Part shown: in pieces, positions 24,885 to 35,600 of the stretch
Layout of the letters: every line of letters starts with the position of its first letter
Position numbering within the stretch: the first letter of the stretch is position 1
DNA from: Butyrivibrio sp. MC2021
GTDB taxonomy: Bacteria; Bacillota; Clostridia; Lachnospirales; Lachnospiraceae
Length of the DNA: 54,686 nt
Direction: 5' to 3'
Assembly (NCBI RefSeq): GCF_000621605.1
Contig: NZ_JHXX01000017.1
Location: 1 to 54,686 of the forward strand
Translations under genes and position numbers: made by a program
Notes under the pieces: generated by a model
Seen by the model: the letters and a program-made list of their open reading frames with translations, nothing else
Told to the model about the DNA's origin: nothing
Database searches by the model: none

Positions 24885-25585
24885 AAGCTGTAAGACTGAG
24901 TTTTATGCAGATGATAAAGTTTATGGCGGCGGATATGATGCTGCTGGCGGCTGGAGTGTCCCCTGTTCTTATGGGGGCAGCCATCAGATTCGGAATCCCC
25001 TGTATTGAAGGGCTTCTTATGGAATTTACGGGACTTCCCCGGGTGATCTCGCCCTACTACGGACTTATCGACATATTGTTTGCGGCTATAACTCCCGCCA
25101 TGTTCTGTTTTGTGGCTGCCATGGTGATGCTGGAGGAGCATGACGATCATATCGACAGGTATCTTTTTGTGACGAAACTTGGCAAAAAAGGCTACTACAT
25201 ATCCCGGGTAATTCTGCCTGCCATGCTGGCTTTTGCAATAACATGTGTTATACTCCCAATATGCGGACTTACCGAAATGGCTTTTATAAAAGTCCTGTTT
25301 CTGGCCATATCAGGGACGCTTCAGGGAGTAATAATCGCCATGCTTGTAGTGAATCTTTCCTCTAACAAGCTGGAGGGAATGGCCCTTACCAAACTGGCTT
25401 CTCTTCTGATGTTTGGGGCCGCAGGACCATTTTTCCTGGAAACACCTTACAGCTATATGCTGTTCTTTATGCCATCCTATTGGACCGGAATGATGGTAAC
25501 CTGTAACAATTCGCTGTATGTGATTCCGACGGTGATGGTTTCCGCGGTGAGGATCCTTATATTGGCAAGACGCGGTAGATATTAG
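24881..25585 (+). CDS. ABC-2 type permease subunit B
   Basis: This 234-residue protein has six predicted membrane helices (for example FMAADMMLLAAGVSPVLMGA near the start and AISGTLQGVIIAMLVVNLSS in the middle). It is the third gene of the TetR-controlled exporter and probably pairs with the preceding permease to form the channel. It starts within the end of subunit A. A strong intrinsic terminator begins 8 bp after its stop. No family-specific substrate residue is recognised. Confidence 0.8.
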   Translation: MKAVRLSFMQMIKFMAADMMLLAAGVSPVLMGAAIRFGIPCIEGLLMEFTGLPRVISPYYGLIDILFAAITPAMFCFVAAMVMLEEHDDHIDRYLFVTKLGKKGYYISRVILPAMLAFAITCVILPICGLTEMAFIKVLFLAISGTLQGVIIAMLVVNLSSNKLEGMALTKLASLLMFGAAGPFFLETPYSYMLFFMPSYWTGMMVTCNNSLYVIPTVMVSAVRILILARRGRY

Positions 25586-25593
25586 AAGTTTTG

Positions 25594-25628
25594 AGAGTGT
25601 ATAATATTTTTATACACTCTTTTTTTTG
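25594..25628. terminator. Terminator between the exporter operon and corA
   Basis: A perfect 10-bp stem, AGAGTGTATA with TATACACTCT (25594-25603 and 25611-25620), is followed by eight Ts. It ends the exporter operon and lies just beyond the stop of the convergent corA gene. Confidence 0.9.
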
Positions 25629-25633
25629 GGAAA

Positions 25634-26551
25634 TCAGATAATCTTTTTGATCTTAAAGTATGCAAGGCTTCCGGCCACGATGATAAGACTTGCGATGATC
25701 ACAACAGGATAACCAAGTCTTGATTCCAGCTCAGGCATGTACTTGAAGTTCATTCCATACCAGCCGACGATAAGGGTCAGAGGCATGAAGATGGTGGTAA
25801 CCACGGTGAGCACTGTCATGATGCGGTTCTGCTTAACATCAAGCTGTGACTGATAGAGGTCGTTGAGCTGAATGGTGTAATCACGAAGATGGGTGGCTGC
25901 GTCATAGAGCCTGTCCACGCGGCTTGAGAACATATGGAAGTATCTGAGATTGTCCTCGTCAAAAAAGCCGTTCTCATTTTCCTCAAGTTCCTGACCAAAG
26001 TCCTGAAGCTGCTCATAGTGGATACGAAGGTCTCTTATATCGCCGCGGATCTCGTTGTTTCGCTGGATAGGAGCTTCCTCCGTATTTTCCATGATCTCTT
26101 TTTCTATCTTCTCAAGTTCTCTTTCATATCTCTGCATGATCTGCAGGTCATCATGGATCAGCATTTCAAGGAAATCATATAAGAATCTCTCAAGAGAAGG
26201 TTTTCTCCATTTTTTGTTTCTCTGGATGCGTTTTACCAGTGATAGAGCGCTTCTTCCCTCATCAATGAAGACAATTCCCGTTTCGTCCAGTGCAAAAGAG
26301 AACTTCTGGATCTCATCTGTTATGGCTGACTGGGCGGGAATACAGAAGGTTCCGGTGAGAGAGTCGTAGTTAACCTCGGCTTTGGTGGTAAATACGTCAT
26401 CAGGATTTATATCAATATCGATACCCATATCGAAGTTTTCGCTCTGCTCCTGCCACTGCTCAGGTGTCAGAACAGCTACATACGGAGAACCCGAATCGTG
26501 ACATTGTGCTGCGCTACATTCTTCCAAAGTATTACGAATTAAAAAATACAT
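25634..26551 (-). CDS. corA: CorA-family divalent cation transporter
   Basis: This 305-residue protein has a large cytoplasmic N-terminal domain rich in acidic helices and two C-terminal membrane helices. The family signature GMN (WYGMNF) sits at the end of the first helix and is followed by the short periplasmic-side loop KYMPELESRLGYP. CorA forms pentameric magnesium or cobalt channels. The start at 26551 is preferred: GGGAGG lies 8 nt upstream, and an in-frame ATG 14 codons earlier falls on the promoter -10. The second helix ends in KIKKII at the C-terminus, normal for the family. Confidence 0.9.
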   Translation of the reverse strand: MYFLIRNTLEECSAAQCHDSGSPYVAVLTPEQWQEQSENFDMGIDIDINPDDVFTTKAEVNYDSLTGTFCIPAQSAITDEIQKFSFALDETGIVFIDEGRSALSLVKRIQRNKKWRKPSLERFLYDFLEMLIHDDLQIMQRYERELEKIEKEIMENTEEAPIQRNNEIRGDIRDLRIHYEQLQDFGQELEENENGFFDEDNLRYFHMFSSRVDRLYDAATHLRDYTIQLNDLYQSQLDVKQNRIMTVLTVVTTIFMPLTLIVGWYGMNFKYMPELESRLGYPVVIIASLIIVAGSLAYFKIKKII

Positions 26552-26583
26552 GACTTGCCTCCCGAACAATACTTCTATAGGAA

Positions 26584-26612
26584 AGTATAGCATTATTTGT
26601 CGTATCCTTCAA
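26584..26612 (-). promoter_or_regulatory. corA promoter
   Basis: On the minus strand, TTGAAG (26612-26607) and TATACT (26589-26584) are 17 bp apart. The start of transcription would fall about 25 nt before the chosen ATG, which excludes the longer reading frame start. Confidence 0.75.
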
Positions 26613-26700
26613 AATAAAGTGGCTAAAAACGCCATGTATACTGTATACTTGAGTCCGGGAAAAAAGTAAAATCAGGCTATATCATGCCAAGGGGGCTATT

Positions 26701-27123
26701 ATGCGAATATATGTAAACGTCAAACAACTATCCAAGAGTGGAAGGCGAATCAAACCGGTACCATTCGATTACACCGAGAGCTTTTCCACCGTCGAAGAAT
26801 TTCTCACGGCAACAGTTAACATCATGTACGATTCTTTTATGAAGAAACCCACTGAGGAAGAGAACTTTGGGAAGGTCCTTTCAGAGGAAGAGATCAGCAA
26901 TATGGCTGAAATGGGGAAAGTGGCCTTCGGAATTGTGTACGGGGAAAAAGAAATAACCCGGGAAAAGGCCGTTGATACGGCGCTGCAGGCCTACAAGGAC
27001 GGCCTAGTGAAACTTTTTATAGGAAGTGAAGATGCCGGTGAACCGGAGAGCAGGATAAACCTCAAAGAAAATGATGAGGTAACATTTATAAGGCTGGCGA
27101 TGCTGGCAGGGAGGATGTGGTAA
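26701..27123 (+). CDS. Unknown 140-residue protein coupled to the DUF4132-like giant
   Basis: No family is recognised with confidence. The N-terminus (MRIYVNVKQL, then a basic turn and RIKPVPFDY, then a helix STVEEFLTATVNIMYDSF) and the C-terminus (EVTFIRLAMLAGRMW) could make the beta-hairpin, helix and last strand of a beta-grasp, ubiquitin-like fold with a helical insertion. The evidence is only pattern-level. The ATG follows AAGGGGG by 6 nt. The stop is 2 bp before the start of the 1693-residue protein, so the two are coupled and probably act together. It is divergent from corA. Confidence 0.6.
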   Translation: MRIYVNVKQLSKSGRRIKPVPFDYTESFSTVEEFLTATVNIMYDSFMKKPTEEENFGKVLSEEEISNMAEMGKVAFGIVYGEKEITREKAVDTALQAYKDGLVKLFIGSEDAGEPESRINLKENDEVTFIRLAMLAGRMW

Positions 27124-27125
27124 AT

Positions 27126-30100
27126 ATGGGTTACGATGAGATAAAAGCGGCTTTCGAGAAGCGGGAGCAGGAGCTTCTTGAGACATATTCCAAGGATGTG
27201 AAGAAGTTCCTGAAAGAAACCAACAGTTTTTATCAGATAGATATGCATTTAACAGCGGTAGGAAAGAAGATTTCCGCTTTTCTTAAGAATACTGACAATA
27301 AGCCAAGTCAGTTTTTCAGAGAACATAAAGATGATTTCAAGGGCTGGATAAAAGAGGACCTTCTGGAGGATTTTTACACCAGTATTGACGATTCCATCTA
27401 TTTCCAGAATATACAGGGGTATTATCGCAGATGCCTTCGTAATAAGAAATATGTCGATAATATTGATCTAATATCCCATATCCTCAAATGTTATCATTTG
27501 GATTCTGTAATAGATAAAGATATTCATAGCATCATCACAGGCAATTTATCAGCGGATGAAAAGGACTATCTCGAGCACAGGAACTGTTTATTACATTCTT
27601 TTCTGATCGCTGCGGAGCTTGACAGAGGAAATAAGGAGCTTCACGATTTCCTGGAAAGACAGATCTTCGAAGATAACAGCAATATTGAGTGGGACATGAT
27701 CACCGGAATTATGCGCAGTAAGGACACCGGGCTTTATGAGGCTCTTGGTAAGCTCCTTCTTGCGGCGCAGCTTCAGGAGGGCATCAGGCAGTCGATCTGT
27801 GAGAGCATGGACTGCGGAAGAGAGGAAGCTTTTAACTATCTTTTGAAGGTGGTTCTGGACAACAATCTGATGCGTTTTTCCTCTGTGGTAAGGGCAGCGG
27901 CTACATGGATTGGTCTTGGAGCGGGATATTCTGAAATTCAGCGGATCAATAATAAGCAGCTGGCGCTTTTACACCTCTATATGAATAATGAGGATGAGAG
28001 GAAAAAGGCTCTTTCAACCAGCGAAGATTCCATGGAGATCTACATGGCTCTGTGGGTTAAGGGAGCCCATGATGCCAACGACAGCTTCGCAGAGGCAAAA
28101 GAGATTCTTAAAAGCGGAACAGCCCATCAGATGCTGGTGGCAATGTTCTATCTTAAAGCCATGAAAGTAGCTAATGATATTCTGGCTGAGGCCGTTAAAC
28201 TTCACAACGACAATATGCAGCTTATGGCAATGGTCTTACCGCAGCTCAGGGATATCGCATGGGAAAGAATCAAAGATGCATATCCCAAATTGTATGATTA
28301 TATTTCCAAGACCAAGATTCAGGAGCCAATTCCTCGTATTATTCCTGAATTTGAGGAAAGACTTGGTGATAAAGCAGGATATGAAGAGCTTTTCGACAGT
28401 CTGAAGGAACTTTTGCAAAATATACCCAAAAAGGAGCTTGTTTTTGACCCCTGTGTATTTCCCTGGCATTCAGAAAAGCTTTCTGCCAATGATGTGATGA
28501 CTACCATGGCTTATATTTCAAGTGCCATTGAGGATGAGAAGCGAATGGATGACACACTGAGATGCCTTGATAAGGCTGAACAGCGATATCACCTGCTGGT
28601 GCTTCTTGCTTCTGAGCCGGATCGCCCTGTTCAGCAGGAAACCATAAGAGCCATGACTACCAATTCCGATTCCTGGGCTCGGTCAGCTGCTTTTAACCTG
28701 CTTAAATTTATGGATCTTGAAAAAGAGGACTACGACAAGTTTGAGGATTCTCTCAGGCTTAAAAGGGCCGATATAAGGACCGGAGCAATTGAGAATCTGT
28801 GCAGACTAAAAGGCGCTGAGCTTGAGGAGCGTTTGCAGAGACTTTTGACCGCTTCATCCCTGGAAAAAAGGCTTGGAGCCCTGGAAATCATTTCTCTTAT
28901 TAAAAAGGATGAGAACAGGCAGGAGGAGTCCGGCAGGCTTGTTTCTCTGACTGAGCTTATTGCGGATCCCACCGATCAGGAAAAGGTTCTCATAGGTGAA
29001 ATCAACGGAGGAAGCGTTACCACTGAAAAGAAAGAAGAAGGCAGCCTTATCCCCAATCCCGAGGCTGATTACGAGCCTGTGATCGATATGGATTGGATAG
29101 AGAGCTGCAAGGCAGAATTTGCCAGAGTATTCCCTGCTTCAACCTTTGTAAAAAAGGCTGACAGAAAGAATGAATATGAAAAATATATTGGAATCCTCCA
29201 TGATCTTGATGCTGTAGCAGAAGAAAATAAGGACAAGGAATTCAAGAACTATAACGATGATGAAGTTCTGCTAGACGACCTGGTATCCATCACCTATTGG
29301 GAGGATAACAAACGTCATGCCCATCTTGAGGAAGTCTGGGATGATTTTTATGAAAAGAAGATCGGAAGCTATGAGGATGCTTTAAAGCTCTCATTGTTTA
29401 TGGTATTCCCTGACGATCCGGAAGTTGATGCTCTTTTTAACCCTACTTTGGAGGAGCTGCTTGGAAATGACTATATTCAGTGCTTTTCTCTGGAACACTC
29501 CGAAGTGGTCAGAAAGGTTATAAGTTTCCTGGAGGAAAAGTACAGAGATGATGAGCTCCTGAGGAAACTGGCAGCCGCCGCAGTTTATTATCTTCTTTAT
29601 GAGAATAAGAATCCTATAATATACAGATATACCGAAAAAAATAAATACACCGGTGTTGTGACCAATCATCACAGAAGCATTTTTGATCATTTTACCCTTA
29701 GAAATATCATGGAGGGCTTTTACTACAATGAGCATAGATTTTCTCTGACACCGGAGGAGTTTATAAGGGTATTCCCCCTTAAGTATGCTGCAAACATCAA
29801 GGCAGAACTTGACTCCGAGGCCAATCAGTCCTTCAGATATACAGGCTATCGCAGTAACCACTATTTCTTGAAGGCACCGGGAATTCAGGATTATATCAGA
29901 GCTTATGAGGCAGGCCTTATTTCTGAGGACTTCTTTAAAAAGATGCTGTGGGATGAGCGCTGGATGAAGGATTCCGTGGAGATTCTTTCGGATTATGTTA
30001 AGTGCATCAGGGATAAAGGCAGATCCGTGGCAAACAGAACCCGCAGCTATACATCCAACAGGCCTGATGATCAGCTTTTTTACAATGATGATGAAAAGAG

Positions 30101-32207
30101 AAATGAGAGACTTACTGAGATCATAAACAAGGTCTATGACGATATAGCCTCAAGGATCGTGGAGGCTGAGCTTGTCAGAGGCGAGATGGTATCACCCTAT
30201 TCGAAATACGTATCTCACCTTAACAGAATTTACGGCACAGATTATTTTGTAAGATTGATGGTAGCTCTGGGTAATACCAAATTTGACAGGTCCATGTACG
30301 GTCACTACGGAGATAATCCGGATAGAGCGGAGGCTCTGAGCATGCTTCTTTCCGTATGTATTCCCAGGGAGGGAGAGAATGCTAAGACCCTTAAGAAGCT
30401 TCTCAAGGGTACAAGGATCTCGGAAAAGAAGCTCCTTGAAACCGCCCTGTATGCTCCAGAATGGATTGAAGTTGTGGGAGATTATCTTGGCTGGAACGGA
30501 TTTTTATCAGGAAGCTATTATTTCATGGCTCATATGAATGAGTATTTTGATGAAAAGAGAGCGGCCATGATAGCCAAGTTTACACCTCTTTCTCCCAGTG
30601 CTCTTCACAACGGAGCCTTTGACAGTAACTGGTTCAAGGATGCCTATGAGGGCCTTGGAGAAGAGCACTTCAAGCTTTTATATGATGCCTGCAAGTACAT
30701 TACCAGCGGCTCAAAGCACACCAGAGCCAGAAAATACGCTGATGCGGCTCTGGGAAGAATGGATATAGAAGAGACAAAGAAGGAGATTGAAGCTAAGAGA
30801 AATAAGGATTATCTCATGGCTCTTGGCGTAATTCCTTCCAAAAAAGAGGAGGATTTAAGAGACCGCTACGTCTTTATCCAGAAGTTTGAAAAAGAGAGCA
30901 GAAAGTTCGGCCAGATGAGAAGAGCCAGTGAGAAACTGGCTTCCGAGATCGCCATTGATAATATGGCCATTTCCAACGGCTACCAGGACAGCATGAGATT
31001 CATATTAAGGATGGAGAGCAAAGTGGCGGAAGGACTTCTTAGCTACTTTAACCCCGCTGCTGTCGAGGATTATATGGTTTACCTCGAGGCCTCCGACGCA
31101 GGAAAAGTAGTTCTTGTCTGCGAAAAGGACGGAAAGAAATTAAAGAGCGTTCCTGCAAAACTTAAGAAAAATGATTACATCCTGGAACTCACAGAGGCCA
31201 AAAAGGCCCTGTCTATGCAGTTCTCACGAGGAAAAGAGATGTTTGAAAACGCCATGGAGGAGGAGACAGCCTTTACCCTGGGGGAGATCAGAGCACTGTT
31301 CGGAAGCCCTGTAATAAAGCCTATGGTAGGTAAGCTTATATTCAAGCTTGGTGATGCATTCGGCCTTCTCTCTGATTTTGAGGACAGAAAAGATGAGGAT
31401 GAGGTTCTGGTTGCTCACCCTTATCACATGTATAAGGCCGGTGTATGGCACGATCTTCAGAAGAGGATCTTCAATGAGCAGATCATACAGCCCTTCAAGC
31501 AGGTCTTCAGAGAGCTGTATGTTAAGACCGAGGAAGAAAAGGATAAGCATAGGTCCATGAGATTTGCAGGCAATCAGGTTCAGCCAAGACGTACAGTGGC
31601 CCTTTTTAAGACAAGACGCTGGATCGCGGACATTGAGGACGGACTTCAGAAGGTGTACTACAAGAAGAATATCATTGCTTCAATTTACGCACTGGCAGAC
31701 TGGTTCTCACCCTCTGATATAGAAGCGCCCACATTGGAATATGTTGTTTTCTATGACAGAAAGACCTTTGAGCAGCTTAAGATAGAGAATGTGCCTGATA
31801 TTCTTTTCTCAGAAGTTATGAGAGATGTGGATCTGGCTGTAAGCGTGGCTCATGCAGGAGAAGTTGATCCTGAGTTCACACATTCCACAGTGGAGATGAG
31901 AAAGGCCATTGCAGAGTTTACACTGCCTCTGTTCAAACTGGACAACGTTACCTTTACAGATCGCCTTGCCAAGATCAAGGGCACAAGAGGAGAGTACACT
32001 GTTCACCTTGGAAGCGGCGTGATCCATTTGGCGGGAGGCCCTATGTTAAACGTTCTTCCGGTACATTCACAGCACAGAGGAAAGTTGTTCCTTCCTTTTG
32101 TGGATGATGATCCAAAGACCGCAGAAGTTATTTCCAAGATCCTGCTTTTTGCCCAGGATCAGAAGATTAAGGATCCCTTTATTCTTGAACAGATTTCAAG
32201 CAAATAA
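27126..32207 (+). CDS. Giant DUF4132-like (MolR/YehI-type) protein with HEAT-like repeats
   Basis: This 1693-residue cytoplasmic protein has no signal peptide or membrane helix. Residues up to about 1000 are almost wholly helical, with repeat-like segments recalling HEAT arrays (for example about 480-620). The last 500 residues fit the C-terminal part of DUF4132 (E. coli YehI/MolR), with VLPVHSQHRGKLFLPFVDDDPKTAEVISK and the closing KIKDPFILEQI. The biochemical role of this family is not established. Start choice: ATG 27126 with GGGAGG 11 nt upstream; an ATG at 27117 overlaps that site. It is coupled to the 140-residue protein, and a small zinc-ribbon protein follows 77 bp later. Confidence 0.75.
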   Translation: MGYDEIKAAFEKREQELLETYSKDVKKFLKETNSFYQIDMHLTAVGKKISAFLKNTDNKPSQFFREHKDDFKGWIKEDLLEDFYTSIDDSIYFQNIQGYYRRCLRNKKYVDNIDLISHILKCYHLDSVIDKDIHSIITGNLSADEKDYLEHRNCLLHSFLIAAELDRGNKELHDFLERQIFEDNSNIEWDMITGIMRSKDTGLYEALGKLLLAAQLQEGIRQSICESMDCGREEAFNYLLKVVLDNNLMRFSSVVRAAATWIGLGAGYSEIQRINNKQLALLHLYMNNEDERKKALSTSEDSMEIYMALWVKGAHDANDSFAEAKEILKSGTAHQMLVAMFYLKAMKVANDILAEAVKLHNDNMQLMAMVLPQLRDIAWERIKDAYPKLYDYISKTKIQEPIPRIIPEFEERLGDKAGYEELFDSLKELLQNIPKKELVFDPCVFPWHSEKLSANDVMTTMAYISSAIEDEKRMDDTLRCLDKAEQRYHLLVLLASEPDRPVQQETIRAMTTNSDSWARSAAFNLLKFMDLEKEDYDKFEDSLRLKRADIRTGAIENLCRLKGAELEERLQRLLTASSLEKRLGALEIISLIKKDENRQEESGRLVSLTELIADPTDQEKVLIGEINGGSVTTEKKEEGSLIPNPEADYEPVIDMDWIESCKAEFARVFPASTFVKKADRKNEYEKYIGILHDLDAVAEENKDKEFKNYNDDEVLLDDLVSITYWEDNKRHAHLEEVWDDFYEKKIGSYEDALKLSLFMVFPDDPEVDALFNPTLEELLGNDYIQCFSLEHSEVVRKVISFLEEKYRDDELLRKLAAAAVYYLLYENKNPIIYRYTEKNKYTGVVTNHHRSIFDHFTLRNIMEGFYYNEHRFSLTPEEFIRVFPLKYAANIKAELDSEANQSFRYTGYRSNHYFLKAPGIQDYIRAYEAGLISEDFFKKMLWDERWMKDSVEILSDYVKCIRDKGRSVANRTRSYTSNRPDDQLFYNDDEKRNERLTEIINKVYDDIASRIVEAELVRGEMVSPYSKYVSHLNRIYGTDYFVRLMVALGNTKFDRSMYGHYGDNPDRAEALSMLLSVCIPREGENAKTLKKLLKGTRISEKKLLETALYAPEWIEVVGDYLGWNGFLSGSYYFMAHMNEYFDEKRAAMIAKFTPLSPSALHNGAFDSNWFKDAYEGLGEEHFKLLYDACKYITSGSKHTRARKYADAALGRMDIEETKKEIEAKRNKDYLMALGVIPSKKEEDLRDRYVFIQKFEKESRKFGQMRRASEKLASEIAIDNMAISNGYQDSMRFILRMESKVAEGLLSYFNPAAVEDYMVYLEASDAGKVVLVCEKDGKKLKSVPAKLKKNDYILELTEAKKALSMQFSRGKEMFENAMEEETAFTLGEIRALFGSPVIKPMVGKLIFKLGDAFGLLSDFEDRKDEDEVLVAHPYHMYKAGVWHDLQKRIFNEQIIQPFKQVFRELYVKTEEEKDKHRSMRFAGNQVQPRRTVALFKTRRWIADIEDGLQKVYYKKNIIASIYALADWFSPSDIEAPTLEYVVFYDRKTFEQLKIENVPDILFSEVMRDVDLAVSVAHAGEVDPEFTHSTVEMRKAIAEFTLPLFKLDNVTFTDRLAKIKGTRGEYTVHLGSGVIHLAGGPMLNVLPVHSQHRGKLFLPFVDDDPKTAEVISKILLFAQDQKIKDPFILEQISSK

Positions 32208-32230
32208 TGTGTTGTATCTTACGGATATTG

Positions 32231-32247
32231 TGAGTATCATATAGTTT
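32231..32247 (+). promoter_or_regulatory. Shared upstream motif, copy 1
   Basis: TGAGTATCATATAGTTT recurs with one change at 42971-42987, in both cases about 30-40 nt before a gene. It may be part of a promoter or leader common to the two genes. No known element was matched. Confidence 0.3.
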
Positions 32248-32284
32248 AAATATATACTAATCATATCAATCGGAGATTACGCCT

Positions 32285-32509
32285 ATGTGCACATTTTGTG
32301 AGAAAAGGGAACCCGGAGATTCCTTCGGCGAAGAGGTCATATTCTTTGAGAAGATACTGCGGGACAATTGCGAAGAAGTGATTACTTCACTTCAGATCGA
32401 TCCTGACAGAAAGGAATTGGTGCTGAACCTTAGCACCGCTGACGGGAAGCTGGACAAGGAATTTGATAAATACATCAATTATTGTCCGTTATGTGGTAAA
32501 GAGCTTTGA
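32285..32509 (+). CDS. Small zinc-ribbon protein
   Basis: This 74-residue protein has two cysteine pairs, CTFC at residues 2-5 and CPLCG near the C-terminus, with an acidic middle containing two or three short strands. The pairs should hold one structural zinc. Small proteins of this type often act as adaptors or subunits of larger assemblies. The gene follows the DUF4132-like giant by 77 bp and ends at a strong terminator, so it may belong to the same transcription unit. CGGAG lies about 10 nt upstream of the ATG. Function unknown. Confidence 0.65.
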   Translation: MCTFCEKREPGDSFGEEVIFFEKILRDNCEEVITSLQIDPDRKELVLNLSTADGKLDKEFDKYINYCPLCGKEL

Positions 32510-32516
32510 ATAGGAT

Positions 32517-32563
32517 AAAAAAGTGAAACTGTAACTTAACTGTTATAGTTTCACTTTTTCTTT
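32517..32563 (+). terminator. Terminator after the zinc-ribbon gene
   Basis: A long stem of about 17 bp with one mismatch (32517-32533 with 32542-32559) is flanked by As on the left and by TTTTTCTTTT on the right. It separates the DUF4132 unit from the GH2 gene. Confidence 0.85.
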
Positions 32564-32574
32564 TAATAATCCTG

Positions 32575-32580
32575 TATAAT
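32575..32580 (+). promoter_or_regulatory. -10 element of the large GH2 gene
   Basis: TATAAT lies 31 nt upstream of the ATG at 32612, just after the preceding terminator. No good -35 hexamer is seen. GAAAAGCGTTTAAA at 32584-32597 weakly resembles LacI- or CcpA-type operators; the match is too poor to assign. Confidence 0.45.
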
Positions 32581-32611
32581 TATAGAAAAGCGTTTAAATA
32601 AAGGGGGAAGT

Positions 32612-35600
32612 ATGAAAAAACTGTTTAATGACGGATGGAAGTTTCGCAAATTCGAATACGGAACGGAATATGAGACTGCATTGGCAGCGGCCGGCAGTTT
32701 CGCAGAGGTTTCCGTTCCTCATGATTGGATGATAGAAGATTCCAATAATCTCTATAAGGACAACACCGGCTGGTACTGCAACAGCTTTGAGGTGGCTGAT
32801 CCTTCCAAAAAGATTTTCCTTATTTTCGATGGAACCTACATGGACAGCGTTGTCTATATCAATGATGCTCCTGCGGGAGAGTGGAAAAACGGCTACTCCC
32901 AGTTTGTTCTTGATGTGTCAGGTCTGGTCAGAGCCGGGGAAAACAGCATATTTGTAGGAGTAAGAAGCAGATATCCCAGCGCCAGATGGTATACCGGCGC
33001 CGGAATATACAGAAATGTCTGGATAAAAGAGTTGGAGGAGACCTATATTCCCGAGAACGGCGTCTATGTCCACTCCGAGAAGGAGGGAAGCGGCTTCATA
33101 GTTAAGGTCCGCACCGAGGTACTGGGAGAAGCGGCAGAATCTGCTACGGTTTCCTGCGCTCTATTTGACCTTGAAGGAAATGAAGTTCAGCTCTCAAAGC
33201 AGTTTGGAGATGATAAGGGTAGAGAGATCAGTTTTTTTGTAGCTGAGCCAAAGCTCTGGTGCCCCGACAGCCCCAGCCTTTATGAGCTGAGAGTAGCCCT
33301 TTCCTCAGAAGGCGTGGTTCTCCAGGAGGAGCGCATACAAACCGGATTTAAGGATCTTAGATTTGATCCCGCAGAGGGATTTTTTGTAAACGGAAAGAGC
33401 ACCAAGATTCAGGGAGTGTGCATCCATCACGATCTTGGGGCACTGGGCGTTGCCTTTAACAAAAATGCCATGAGAAGGCGTATGTGCCAGTTCAAGGATC
33501 TGGGCGTCAACGCCATAAGACTTTCCCATAACGTCTATGCTCCGGAGGTACTGGAGCTGGCGGATGAAATGGGCTTTTTCATCGACTCCGAGGCCTTTGA
33601 CATGTGGGAGAGAGCCAAGACAGACTATGACTACGCTCAGTTCTGGGAGCAGTGGCACGAAAAGGATGTGGCCAGCTGGGTTCGTCGGGACAGAAACCAT
33701 GTCAGTGTCTTTATGTGGAGTATCGGAAATGAGATCTATGACACTCACGCAGATGACAGAGGAAGGGAGATCACAAAGGAACTTAGAAGGCTTGTTGAAG
33801 TCCATGATCCTCTGAAGAACGCCCTTGTAACCTCTGCTTCCAACTATATGCCCTGGGAAAATGCCCAGAAATGCGCCGAGGAGCTGGAGGTTGTGGGCTA
33901 TAACTACGCTGAGAATTTCTATGAGAAGCACCACGAAGAGCATCCTGACTGGATAATCTATGGAAGTGAGACCTACTCCATCGTTCAGAGCAGGAACATT
34001 TATCATTTTCCTCTCAGGGAAAAGATTTTGTCAGATACAGACCTTCAGTGCTCATCACTGGAAAACAGCACCACCAGCTGGGGAGCGGAGAGCATAGAAA
34101 ACTGCATCTGCTATGACAGAGATCTTAAGTTTTCCCTGGGACAGTTTATCTGGACCGGTTATGACTATATCGGGGAGCCAACTCCTTACCATACCAAGAA
34201 TTCCTATTTCGGACTTATCGACACCGCTGGTTTTCCCAAGGATGCCTATTATGTGTGGAAATCTGCCTGGGTAAGCAGGGAAAAGGATCCCTTCGTTCAT
34301 ATTTTCCCGTACTGGGACTTCAATGAAGGCCAGGAGATAGATGTAAGAGTGGCTAGTAACGGCTATGAGGTTGAGCTTTTCTTAAACGGAAAGAGCCTCG
34401 GAAGGCAGTGCCTTACCCATGAGCCGGGAAGCGGAAACCACATCATCGCGGATTACAGCCTCATCTATGAAAAGGGAAGCCTGGAGGCCGTGGTCTATGA
34501 TGAAAAGGGAAATGAGATAGCAAGGGATGTGAGAAAATCCTTTGGAGATACTGTGAAACTGGATATCAAGGCCGGCAAGGGAAATACCTTCGGAGATATC
34601 ATTTTTGCAGAGATAAGTGCCCTTGATGTTGAGGGTAATCCTGTGGAAAATGCCAATGACTATGTGCACGTATCAGTAAAGGGCGGCAGGCTCTTAGGAC
34701 TTGATAACGGCGACAGCACAGATTATGACAGCTACAAGGCCGATACAAGAAGGCTATTTGGAGGCAAACTCCTGGCTATTGTTCAGAGTGACTCTGAAGG
34801 CGCTGAGGTTGAAATAGTAGCGGAGCTTCAGAAACCTACAGCTGTAAGAGCAATCAGACTCTCATCGGACAAAGGACAAAAGATTGGCCCGGATTCTAAG
34901 ACAATCGTTGTGACCGCCGACATTTTCCCTGCAAGTGCCGTAGGGCAGGAGCTTACTTTCAGAGCTCTAAACAGCAAGGGAACGGAGTCCAATCTTGCAA
35001 AGATAGAAACAGAGGGCAATAAAGCCGTTATCACAGCCCTTGGAGACGGCCAGTTCAGATTGAGGTGCGAAGCCACTAATGGCGCGGACTGCGTCAAGGT
35101 CATCTCAGAGCTTGAATTTGAGGTTGCAGGAATAGGTACAGCCTACCTTGATCCCTACGGCTATATCTACGGAAGCTCCTATACTTCATCCATTGGCAAA
35201 ACCGGAGCGGGAAATGAGCAGGGGGTAGCCAGCTACAGAGATGAGGAGACGGTTATTTCCTTTGAGGGTGTTGATTTTGGAAGAGACGGTTCCAATGAAA
35301 TAACAGTTGATATCTTTGGGCTGTCGGATGATCCCTACGATTTCGAGATCTGGAAGGGAATTCCCGGAAGCGAAGGAGCTGTTCTTATCGGCAAAGTTGT
35401 CTACCACAAGAAGTCCATCTGGAACGTATATCAGCCGGATACCTGGACTCTGGATGAGAGGCTTACAGGAATTCAGACCGTCAGCTTCAAGGTATTCGAT
35501 AAGGTTCATATCAAGGGCTTCTCTTTTGCAAGACAGCTTAGAGCTTATACAGGAATACCTGCTATTGAAGCGGATTCCGTATATGGAGACACCTACACCA

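Noticed and set aside
26552..26593. Earlier ATG for corA
   Set aside because: It lies on the -10 of a well-formed promoter (26584-26612), while ATG 26551 has GGGAGG at proper spacing.
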